Shown here: piece by piece, positions 33,550-41,803 of the stretch
How positions within the stretch are numbered: position 1 is the stretch's first letter
How the letters are laid out: each line of letters opens with the position of its first letter
Assembly: GCF_030815085.1 (NCBI RefSeq)
Contig: NZ_JAUSWG010000001.1
Length of the DNA: 64,000 bases
Direction: 5' to 3' (one strand)
From: Paraclostridium ghonii
Lineage (GTDB): Bacteria; Bacillota; Clostridia; Peptostreptococcales; Peptostreptococcaceae
Made by a program: the position numbers and the translations under genes
The notes under the pieces: generated by a model
The model's database searches: none
What the model was told of the DNA's origin: nothing
What the model saw: only the letters and a program-made list of their open reading frames with translations

Positions 33550-34320
33550 GTGTATAAAGTGGATTTAAATAGTGATTTAGGGGAAAGTTTTGGATGTTAC
33601 AAAATAGGTATGGATGATGAGGTTTTAAAACACATAACATCAGCAAATATAGCTTGTGGATTTCATGCTGGAGACCCAATTCATATGGATAAAACTGTAA
33701 AGCTAGCCTTGAAAAATAATGTGAAAATAGGAGCACATCCTGGTTTTATGGACATCATGGGGTTTGGAAGAAGAGAAATGAAAATTAGCAAAGAAGAAGT
33801 TAAGGCATATATTAAGTATCAATTAGGAGCTCTTAATTCTTTTGCAGTTTCAAGTGGACAAAATATACAACATATAAAAGCTCATGGAGCGCTTTATAAT
33901 ATGGCCGCAAAAGATTATGAATTAGCATTAGCAATAGCACAAGCTGTGTACGAGGTTGATAAAAACATAATATTACTTGGACTTGCAAATAGTTCTATGA
34001 TAGATGCTGGTAAGGAAGTTGGGTTAAAAGTTGCTAGCGAAGTCTTTGCAGATAGAGCATACAATAGTGATGGAACTCTAGTTTCAAGAAATATAGAAGG
34101 GGCTGTTATACATGACACCGACCTTGCAATAAAAAGAGTTATAAAAATGGTAAAAGAAAATAAGGTAGAGGCTATAAATGGGAAATACATAAATATAAAA
34201 GCAGATTCTATATGTGTACATGGAGATAATCCAAAAGCTATAGAATTTGTAAAAAATATAAGAGAAGAACTTATAAGAGAAGGAATAGAAATATCTTGTA
34301 TAAATGAAGTTATTAAATAA
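33550..34320 (+). CDS. pxpA: PxpA, 5-oxoprolinase subunit A (LamB/YcsF)
   Basis: PxpA with PxpB and PxpC converts 5-oxoproline (pyroglutamate) to glutamate using ATP. The 256-residue protein begins VDLNSDLGESFGCYKIGMDD and has ANIACGFHAGDPIHMDKTV and AHGALYNMAA, the family signatures. GTG start after GGGGGGATTAG. A four-gene operon follows, with a transporter between pxpA and pxpB. Spontaneous cyclisation of glutamine and glutamate makes 5-oxoproline a normal substrate in these cells. Confidence 0.95.
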   Translation: MYKVDLNSDLGESFGCYKIGMDDEVLKHITSANIACGFHAGDPIHMDKTVKLALKNNVKIGAHPGFMDIMGFGRREMKISKEEVKAYIKYQLGALNSFAVSSGQNIQHIKAHGALYNMAAKDYELALAIAQAVYEVDKNIILLGLANSSMIDAGKEVGLKVASEVFADRAYNSDGTLVSRNIEGAVIHDTDLAIKRVIKMVKENKVEAINGKYINIKADSICVHGDNPKAIEFVKNIREELIREGIEISCINEVIK

Positions 34321-34334
34321 TTGGAGGGGGATTT

Positions 34335-35525
34335 ATGCCTGATAAAAAAAATTTAACGGCTATTATGGGAGCGGCGTTTATAATGGCAACTTCAGCTATT
34401 GGTCCAGGGTTTTTAACACAAACAGCTACGTTTACAGAGTCATATGGAGCTAGTTTTGGATTTGTAGTTTTAATAACTACTATATTTTTTATTGGAGCTC
34501 AGCTTAATGTATGGAGGATAATAGGAGTATCTGGGCTTAGAGGTCAAGATATAGCAAATAAGGTTTTGCCAGGATTAGGATATTTCATAGCTGTATTAGT
34601 TGGAATAGGAGGACTTGCATTTAATATAGGAAATGTAGGTGGGGCAGCGCTTGGAGTAAATGTAATGTTTAATGCAGATGTTACAATATCAACAGCAGTA
34701 TGCGGATTTATAGCTATAGCAATTTTTTTAATAAAAGAATCTGGTCCGATAATAGATAGATTTACAAGGCTTTTAGCTATTATAGTGATACTTGTAGTTG
34801 GATACGTTGCTATAATAAATAAGCCGGATATAGGTCAAGTTGTAAAAGGAACTTTTATTCCAGAAAATCCAGTTGGATTAATATTTCCAATAATAACTCT
34901 TTTAGGCGGAAGTGTTGGAGGGTATATAACTTTTGCAGGAGGACACAGATTAATTGATGAAGGAATAACAGGAGAAGAAAATTTAAAAGATGTGACAAAA
35001 TCATCAATACTTGGTATAAGTGTAGCAACTATAGTAAGAATTTTATTATTTCTAGCTGTTTTTGCAGTTGTTTCACAAGGACTAAACTTAGATCCTACAA
35101 ATCCAGCAGCATCAGCATTTAAATATGGAGCAGGAAATTTGGGGTATAAATTCTTTGGATTAGTTTTATGGAGTGCAAGTATAACATCTGTTATAGGAGC
35201 TGCTTACACATCTGTTTCTTTCATAAAAACACTCCATCCTTTTATAGAAAAACATGAAAATAAATTTATAATATTATTTATATTTGTTTCAACATTAATA
35301 ATGGTAGTAGTAGGAAACCCAGCAAGCTTACTTATTTTAGCAGGATCTTTAAATGGATTGATTCTTCCTATTACTTTAGGTGTTGTATTATTAGCTTCTA
35401 AAAATAAAGAAATAGTTGGAGAATATAAACATCCTAAATGGTTATTAATTCTTGGGATTTTAGTAGTTATGGTTACTGCAATAGGCGGGTTAATGTCACT
35501 ACAGAATATAACTCAGTTATTTTAA
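34335..35525 (+). CDS. NRAMP-like transporter in the 5-oxoproline operon
   Basis: A 396-residue membrane protein of the NRAMP/APC fold with about eleven helices. The first helix reads SAIGPGFLTQTATF, where true Mn/Fe NRAMP transporters have DPGN, and the sixth-helix metal motif MPH is replaced by TFAGGHRL, so a metal substrate is unlikely. It sits between pxpA and pxpB; import of 5-oxoproline or a related amino acid derivative is the natural inference. ATG start after GGAGGGGG. Confidence 0.8.
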   Translation: MPDKKNLTAIMGAAFIMATSAIGPGFLTQTATFTESYGASFGFVVLITTIFFIGAQLNVWRIIGVSGLRGQDIANKVLPGLGYFIAVLVGIGGLAFNIGNVGGAALGVNVMFNADVTISTAVCGFIAIAIFLIKESGPIIDRFTRLLAIIVILVVGYVAIINKPDIGQVVKGTFIPENPVGLIFPIITLLGGSVGGYITFAGGHRLIDEGITGEENLKDVTKSSILGISVATIVRILLFLAVFAVVSQGLNLDPTNPAASAFKYGAGNLGYKFFGLVLWSASITSVIGAAYTSVSFIKTLHPFIEKHENKFIILFIFVSTLIMVVVGNPASLLILAGSLNGLILPITLGVVLLASKNKEIVGEYKHPKWLLILGILVVMVTAIGGLMSLQNITQLF

Positions 35526-35550
35526 ACTAATTTATTAGGAGGATTAAATT

Positions 35551-36264
35551 ATGGAAACAAAATATTTATTAGCTGGGGATAAATCTATAGTTGTTGAGTT
35601 TGGAGATACTATAGATGAAGAGATAAATAGAAAAGTTATAAATTTAATGAAAAATATAGAAGAATCTAGTTTAATAGAATCAATATATGAGATGATACCA
35701 ACATACAGATCTCTTATGATAAATTACAATCCATTAAAAATAACATTTAACAATCTTATAAATTCTATAAAGAATATAGAAAGTAATTTGAAAATTTCAG
35801 ATAAAGGGGAAAAAAAGGTAGTAAAAATACCTGTTCTATATGGAGGGGATTTTGGACCTGATATAGAAACTGTTGCAAACCAAAATGACTTAACTATTGA
35901 AGATGTTATAAAACTTCATAGTGAAGTTGAATACTTGGTATATATGCTAGGATTTACACCTGGATTTACATATCTAGGAGGAATGAATAAAAAGTTAGAA
36001 ACACCTAGACTATCAAATCCTAGAGTTAAGATACCTTCAGGGTCTGTAGGTATAGCTGGAAAACAAACAGGGGTATACCCTATAGATAGCCCTGGAGGAT
36101 GGCAATTAATAGGAAGAACACCTATTAATTTATATGAGCCTACAAGAGAGGAGCCTATACTATTAAGCGCAGGAGATTACGTTAAATTTACTCCTATAAA
36201 TAAAGAAGAATTTGAAAAAATTTTAAGTGAAGGAGGATCTAATCAATGGGATTCACAGTTTTAA
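35551..36264 (+). CDS. pxpB: PxpB, 5-oxoprolinase subunit B (KipI-like)
   Basis: A 237-residue carboxyltransferase-domain C/D family protein. The core YLVYMLGFTPGFTYLGGMN, PRVKIPSGSVGIAGKQTGVYP and SPGGWQLIGRTP are conserved family blocks. Its homologue KipI in B. subtilis was first described as a kinase inhibitor, but the pxpABC arrangement here indicates the 5-oxoprolinase role. It overlaps pxpC by 19 bases, so the two subunits are translationally coupled. Confidence 0.94.
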   Translation: METKYLLAGDKSIVVEFGDTIDEEINRKVINLMKNIEESSLIESIYEMIPTYRSLMINYNPLKITFNNLINSIKNIESNLKISDKGEKKVVKIPVLYGGDFGPDIETVANQNDLTIEDVIKLHSEVEYLVYMLGFTPGFTYLGGMNKKLETPRLSNPRVKIPSGSVGIAGKQTGVYPIDSPGGWQLIGRTPINLYEPTREEPILLSAGDYVKFTPINKEEFEKILSEGGSNQWDSQF

Positions 36265-37262
36265 AAAAAGGTTTATTAAGCTTAATCCAAGGTGGTCCTA
36301 GAGTAGGATTCCAACAATATGGAGTTCCAGCTTCTGGAGCAATGGATGACTATTCATTGAGAGTTGCTAATTTATTGGTTGGAAATGACGAATATGAGGC
36401 ATGTATTGAAGCTCTGATAGTTGGGCCAAGTATAAAATTTCATGAAAAATCTATTATAGCTATAACTGGCGGAGACTTAGGGCCTATGCTAAATGGAATA
36501 GAAATTGATATGTATAGAAGTTATATTGTAAACAAAGGAGATACATTATCTTTTTCAGGAATGAAAAATGGATGTAGAACATATATTTCGTTTGGTGGAG
36601 GCATAGATGTTCCTATTGTTATGGGGAGCAAATCAACATACGCAAAAGCGAATTTAGGTGGATATAAAGGTAGAGAACTTAAAGACGGAGACTATGTAAA
36701 TCTCTTTAAATTTGAAGGGAATATAAATTCAATATTGCCTAAGAAATATATACCAAAGCATGAGAGTGAAATTACATTAAGGATAATAAGAGGCCCTCAA
36801 GATGATATGTTTGATAAAGACAATATACAGATTCTTTTTAAATCTATATATGATATAACCAATGAATGCGATAGAATGGGATATAGACTATCTGGAGAAA
36901 AAATAAATCACATAAATGGAGCAGATATAGTCTCTGATGGAATAGCTTTTGGATCAATTCAAGTTCCAGGACATGGAAATCCTATTATAATGATGGCAGA
37001 CAGACAAACTGTAGGTGGGTATGCGAAAATAGCTAACGTTATAAGTGTAGATTTGTATAAATTGGCTCAAGCAAAACCAGGAGATAAAGTTAGGTTCAAA
37101 GAAGTAGATATATATGAATCTCATAGAATTTTTAAAAAATATGAACATACAATAGATAAAATTAAAAGTAATATGAAAACTTTTGAAGTAATAAATAAAA
37201 AAACATATAGTATAAATTTAAATGGAATTAAGTATGATGCAATATGTGAAGAAATTCGTTAA
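36246..37262 (+). CDS. pxpC: PxpC, 5-oxoprolinase subunit C (KipA-like)
   Basis: A 338-residue protein of the biotin-dependent carboxyltransferase-like family. LIQGGPRVGFQQYGVPASGAMDDYSL at the N-terminus and ITNECDRMGYRLSGEKI plus VSDGIAFGSIQVPGHGNPI further on are diagnostic. It completes the PxpABC 5-oxoprolinase. The start overlaps pxpB and no terminator is obvious right after the stop, the next 439 bases being non-coding. Confidence 0.94.
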   Translation: MGFTVLKKGLLSLIQGGPRVGFQQYGVPASGAMDDYSLRVANLLVGNDEYEACIEALIVGPSIKFHEKSIIAITGGDLGPMLNGIEIDMYRSYIVNKGDTLSFSGMKNGCRTYISFGGGIDVPIVMGSKSTYAKANLGGYKGRELKDGDYVNLFKFEGNINSILPKKYIPKHESEITLRIIRGPQDDMFDKDNIQILFKSIYDITNECDRMGYRLSGEKINHINGADIVSDGIAFGSIQVPGHGNPIIMMADRQTVGGYAKIANVISVDLYKLAQAKPGDKVRFKEVDIYESHRIFKKYEHTIDKIKSNMKTFEVINKKTYSINLNGIKYDAICEEIR

Positions 37263-37701
37263 AACTGTATAACTTATTTTTATACACATATAAGTTGCTA
37301 ATATCTAATATTTCTACAACAGACTAGAAAATGACTAAAATGTCAGATTATTATATATTAGTAGCTTACTATATTTTTTGTAATTAAAAAATATTTAAAT
37401 AGGTTGAAAATTTTAAGAAGAATAGTTGAAAAATCTAAAACTGTTTGAATTTATGAAACTTTTCCACTCTCATTTCTAAAATATAAACACATTCAGTACA
37501 TATATCAGATATTATATTTGACTTATAATAATATATATAATCAATTCTACTTTATTTAATGAAAAAAATTAATATTGATATTTAGCATTGTTTTGTAAAA
37601 TTCAGTATAAAATTTAAAAAAAATACTAATTTCGACAAAAATCTATAATTAAAAAGTGTATACTCGTAGTATCAACAAAAAAGTATCGAAGGGGTGATCC
37701 C
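37263..37701. other. Non-coding AT-rich gap upstream of the zinc-ribbon gene
   Basis: No credible reading frame. A weak inverted repeat AACTTA...TAAGTT lies at about 37269-37294. TTCGACA at about 37632 is the reverse complement of the Spo0A-box consensus TGTCGAA, and a TATACT box near 37661 could be the promoter of the next gene. Nothing else stands out. Confidence 0.4.
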
Positions 37702-38265
37702 ATGAAAATAAAAATTAATTTATTTAACCGGAAAAACTTTAATTGTAATGGAAAAATAGATATAGAAGAAAATAATATAAGAGAGTTAAGCAAAAAAACT
37801 ATAGGATATAGCTATTTAAAAGAATTTAAAATAAACAAAGATTACTTAGATAATTTTGATTTTCAAGTTACAGATAAAGAAGAGTTAAAAAAAATAAGTT
37901 GGGTAGATTCTATAGATAATATAAAAGAAGTTGGAGATATAGAAGATGAATATCCAAGTGAATTAAAAAAAAATTCTCTTTATTATAAATCTATATATAT
38001 GTGTCCAAATTGCAACGAGCAGGTACTCTACAAAGTTAGATCATATGATATAGGAACAAAATTTAACAATACAAATAAAAGATTACACCATATATATACT
38101 TGCCCTAAATGTAGAATATTTTTAGCGTCAATTAGAATATATAGTAAGTTGCATTCTAAATGGATAGGAAATAGGCTTTCAAATTATGCACTTATAAGTT
38201 ACAGTTATCCAAGATTAAAGTACAGACGGATTGTTGCATACACTGAAAGTTTACATAGTGAGTAG
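37702..38265 (+). CDS. Zinc-ribbon protein of unknown function
   Basis: A 187-residue soluble protein that I do not recognise. The C-terminal half holds two Cys pairs, CPNC near 100 and CPKC near 134, separated by about 30 residues, a good zinc-ribbon pattern. The N-terminal half is Lys/Asn/Asp-rich. ATG start behind GAAGGGGTGATCCC. It precedes a sensor kinase gene by 30 bases on the same strand and may be co-transcribed with it. A possible Spo0A box lies upstream. Confidence 0.7.
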   Translation: MKIKINLFNRKNFNCNGKIDIEENNIRELSKKTIGYSYLKEFKINKDYLDNFDFQVTDKEELKKISWVDSIDNIKEVGDIEDEYPSELKKNSLYYKSIYMCPNCNEQVLYKVRSYDIGTKFNNTNKRLHHIYTCPKCRIFLASIRIYSKLHSKWIGNRLSNYALISYSYPRLKYRRIVAYTESLHSE

Positions 38266-38295
38266 TAATAAGTAAAGATTTAGGAGAAAAAGCTT

Positions 38296-41200
38296 ATGCA
38301 AAAAATAAGATATTTGAAATTATTTATATTAATAGTTTTTATATTAATATTTAAAACTAATATTTCTAATGCACAAGAAAGTATAAACTTTAAAAACATA
38401 ACTATAAATCAAGGACTATCTCAAGGAACTGTCCAAGCTATAGAACAAGACAGTAAAGGGCGTATATGGATAGGAACTAATGATGGGTTAAACGTTTACA
38501 ATGGTTATGAATTTAAAGTGTATGGGCAAAAAAAAGATCCTCAGAAAGGATTATCAAATAGTTATATTGTAGACATAAAAGAAGATAAACAGGGGAATTT
38601 ATGGGTAGCTACTATAGGAGGAGTAAGTAAAATAAATACTGAAACAGATACAATAAAAAATTACTATAACAGTAAAGATAATGGGAATTTATCGGATACC
38701 AGTATTTATGATATTTTGATAAATAAAGAAGGGGATATTTTAATTGCAACAGCAAAGGGTATAGATATATATGATGAAAAACAAGATGAATTTAAACCTG
38801 CAATAAAAAATATGAGAGATTTTAAAAGTAAGTATATATATGATATAAAAGAAGATGATTATGGTAACTACTGGATTGGTACTAAAAAAGGAGTATATAG
38901 ACTAGATAAAGATAGTGGGAAGGTTGAAGGATTTCTAACTAAAGAAACTTATGGAAAGGATTTATCGATATATAAATTATACTTAGACAAAGAAGGAAAC
39001 TTATGGATAGGAACAAGAGATGAAAATTTATATAAATTAAATATAAGAAATAAAAAAATAAAAGAGTATGAACCACCTAAAGGTATAGACAAAAAAGCAT
39101 CTATAAGAGATATATTACAAGATAGAAATAAAGAGCTTTGGCTAGCGACAGATTCAGGGCTAGTTAAATACGATAAGTCAAAAGATAAATTTAGGGTATA
39201 CCAAAAAGGAAAATACGATGTTAATGGATTAACTGACAATTTAATATTTTGTATAATGGAAGATAAAACAGGTCTTTTATGGCTAGGAACTTATTCTGGA
39301 ATAAGTATATTTGATTCAAAAACCACTATGAATTATTATAAACATGACCCAAATACAGAAGGTGAAACATCAATTTCAGATAATATGGTAAGTGGAGTTT
39401 ATAAAGATAAAGATGGATTAGTGTGGATTGGAACTAATACAGAGGGTGTTACGGTATTAAATAGAGAAAAAGAAATTGCTAAGTATATAAAAGTAGAAGA
39501 TGGATTAAGTAGTAATAAAGTATATGATATAAAAGGTAAAGGAGATTTAATTGTAATATCAACAGATGATGGAGTTAATGTAATAAATAAAAAAGAAAAT
39601 ACCTTTAAAGTATATAATAAAGAAAATGGATTAAAAGACACAAATGTAAGAAGTTTGCTCATAGACGATAATAATGATGTTTGGTTAGGAACTACTGAAG
39701 GAGTTAAAATATTGAATTTAGATACAGGAGATATAAAAGATATGTCAAAATTAGAATCTAAATACAATATTGAAGATAAATTAAATGGATGTATTTATAA
39801 AGATAGTAGAGGATTCTATTGGATAGGTTATTTTGTAGATGGAGGGCTTTTAAAATTTGATCCCAAAACACAAGAAACTAAACTTTATAGAATGAAAGAA
39901 GATGGAACAAACTCTATTAGTAACAACTCTGTTTTTTCCATAAATGAAGATAAAGAAGGAAACTTATGGATAGGGACAAACTATGGTATTAATAAATTTA
40001 ATCCTAAAACAGAAAAATTTGAAGTCTATACAGTAGAAGATGGATTACCGAATAATAATATATATGGAATAATAATAGATGAGTTGGATCATATATGGGT
40101 GAGTACTAACTATGGATTATCAAAGTTTGATTATAAGAAAAATGAATTTACAAATTTTGATATAGTAGATGGATTACAGGGAAGAGAGTTTAATGGTAAA
40201 TCATTCCATATGAGCGATGATGGTGAGATTTTCTTTGGAGGAACTAATGGACTAAACTCATTTAGGTGTGAAGAGCTAAAGAAGAAAAAATTCTATATAG
40301 ATTTATCTATAGGAGATATATACGTAAATGAAAAGAAGTATAAAAATATTGAAGATAGAAGCTTTAAATATAATGAAAATAACATAACTATAGAAATGTT
40401 TTTACCATATTATAAAAATATAAGAGATACTAAGTACTATTATAAGATAGTTGGTATAGATAACGATTTTAAAGATGCTAAAAGTAATAAATTAAATTTA
40501 GTTAATTTAAATCCAGGAAAGTATACTTTGAAATTAAAGGCTATAAATAATAACGTAGCTGAATCTAATGAAAAAACTATTAATTTTAAAGTAAAACCAC
40601 CTATTTGGAAAAGCAAAACCGCTATTACTATATACATAATTATAATTATATTTGCTATTGTGTATTATAATAGTAAAGTTAAACTTTTAGATGCAATGGT
40701 AAATAAAAGAACTAAAGCTCTTACAAAGGAAATTGAAAAAAGTGAGAAATTATTTAATAAAGTTTTAAGTTTAGAAAAGAAAAAGAATAACTATTTTGTA
40801 AACTTATCTCATGAATTAAGGACTCCATTAAATGTGATATCATCTACAGAGCAACTGATAAGTGCTATGGTTAATAAAAAAGGAGTTGGTAAAGAAAGTT
40901 TAAAATATCATATGAATATAATTAATAAAAATACGGAGAGATTATTAGAATTAATTACGAATTTAATGGATATAGAAAAAATAGAGTATGGTAAATATAA
41001 AATAAATAAAACAAAACAAGATATAGTTGAAGTTATAGAAAATGAAGCGTTAAGGTTAAAAAATCATGTTGAGTGCAAAGGGATAGAGTTTATTATAGAT
41101 CCAGAAATCGAAGAAAAAATTGTTTATTTTGATAAAAAAGAAATAAAAAGATGCATTGAGAATTTAATAAGTAATGCTGTTAAATATACTCCAGAAGGTG

Positions 41201-41466
41201 GAACTATAGAAGTAGGAATAAAAGACCATGGTGATAACGTAGAGATATATGTAAAAGACAATGGAATTGGAATTGATGAAGAAAATAAGAGAATTATATT
41301 TGATAGGTTTAGGCAAGTTATAGATGCAAATGAAGCAATTCAAAATTCCAGTGGATTAGGACTTACTATAACTAAAGACATAGTGAACTTGCATGGAGGA
41401 GAAATTTATATTGAAAGTGAATTAGGAAAAGGTAGCAAATTTATTATAGTTTTACCAACTAAATAA
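38296..41466 (+). CDS. Sensor histidine kinase with extracellular beta-propeller
   Basis: A 1056-residue membrane kinase. A signal peptide (about 1-27) is followed by a two-component-regulator propeller of about 14 blades to around residue 660 (repeated LWIGT, IWIGTNDGL, GLVWIGTNTEG units), a Y_Y_Y domain near 680-765 and one membrane helix near 775-795. The dimerisation domain has its phospho-acceptor in NLSHELRTPLN (His839). The HATPase domain has NLISNAVKYTP near 956-966 and DNGIGIDEENKRIIFDRF. No receiver or AraC domain is attached, unlike most such proteins in Bacteroidetes, and no response regulator gene is adjacent. Confidence 0.92.
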   Translation: MQKIRYLKLFILIVFILIFKTNISNAQESINFKNITINQGLSQGTVQAIEQDSKGRIWIGTNDGLNVYNGYEFKVYGQKKDPQKGLSNSYIVDIKEDKQGNLWVATIGGVSKINTETDTIKNYYNSKDNGNLSDTSIYDILINKEGDILIATAKGIDIYDEKQDEFKPAIKNMRDFKSKYIYDIKEDDYGNYWIGTKKGVYRLDKDSGKVEGFLTKETYGKDLSIYKLYLDKEGNLWIGTRDENLYKLNIRNKKIKEYEPPKGIDKKASIRDILQDRNKELWLATDSGLVKYDKSKDKFRVYQKGKYDVNGLTDNLIFCIMEDKTGLLWLGTYSGISIFDSKTTMNYYKHDPNTEGETSISDNMVSGVYKDKDGLVWIGTNTEGVTVLNREKEIAKYIKVEDGLSSNKVYDIKGKGDLIVISTDDGVNVINKKENTFKVYNKENGLKDTNVRSLLIDDNNDVWLGTTEGVKILNLDTGDIKDMSKLESKYNIEDKLNGCIYKDSRGFYWIGYFVDGGLLKFDPKTQETKLYRMKEDGTNSISNNSVFSINEDKEGNLWIGTNYGINKFNPKTEKFEVYTVEDGLPNNNIYGIIIDELDHIWVSTNYGLSKFDYKKNEFTNFDIVDGLQGREFNGKSFHMSDDGEIFFGGTNGLNSFRCEELKKKKFYIDLSIGDIYVNEKKYKNIEDRSFKYNENNITIEMFLPYYKNIRDTKYYYKIVGIDNDFKDAKSNKLNLVNLNPGKYTLKLKAINNNVAESNEKTINFKVKPPIWKSKTAITIYIIIIIFAIVYYNSKVKLLDAMVNKRTKALTKEIEKSEKLFNKVLSLEKKKNNYFVNLSHELRTPLNVISSTEQLISAMVNKKGVGKESLKYHMNIINKNTERLLELITNLMDIEKIEYGKYKINKTKQDIVEVIENEALRLKNHVECKGIEFIIDPEIEEKIVYFDKKEIKRCIENLISNAVKYTPEGGTIEVGIKDHGDNVEIYVKDNGIGIDEENKRIIFDRFRQVIDANEAIQNSSGLGLTITKDIVNLHGGEIYIESELGKGSKFIIVLPTK

Positions 41467-41472
41467 TGATAC

Positions 41473-41507
41473 AAAAAATAGAATACATTGAGTGTATTCT
41501 ATTTTTG
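41473..41507 (+). terminator. Terminator after the propeller kinase
   Basis: AAAAATAGAATACA and TGTATTCTATTTTT pair around a short TTGAG loop. The downstream arm ends in a T run. Confidence 0.87.
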
Positions 41508-41803
41508 ACTTTATAAAAAAGATTAGCAAAGTAAAAAAATGTTAAAAAATATAAAAAAATGCGAAAAAAGTAAAAAAAGCCGAGTATAATATACAAGTAA
41601 ATAAGAATTTAATAAAACATAAATAGGAGGGGAAAATGGAGATAATATATTCCTTATAATATAAAAAGGTACATATATATTAAATATCAGAAGATAGTAT
41701 AAAGTTTACTATACTATGATATAGGTGGAATGGGAGTATATGGTTAAGTGCAATTAAGGAGGGTATTATTATTAAATACAATACAATTTAAACGGAGAGA
41801 ATT
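41508..41803 (+). promoter_or_regulatory. Leader of the EAL gene with mini-ORF and candidate operator
   Basis: A TATAAT box lies at 41585-41590. A strong AGGAGGGG then precedes a seven-codon frame ATG...TAA at 41636-41659 (Met-Glu-Ile-Ile-Tyr-Ser-Leu). TTTACTATACTA at about 41704-41715 is identical to 12 bases of the matrix operon operator read on the other strand. A second AGGAGGG near 41758 has no ATG. No riboswitch consensus is visible. Confidence 0.35.

Noticed and set aside
33482..33736. Minus-strand frame across the start of pxpA
   Set aside because: It overlaps the matrix operon terminator and the pxpA start and has no ribosome site or protein-like pattern.
41473..41507. Regulatory palindrome after the propeller kinase
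   Set aside because: The arm sequences and adjoining T run are fully explained as an intrinsic terminator.
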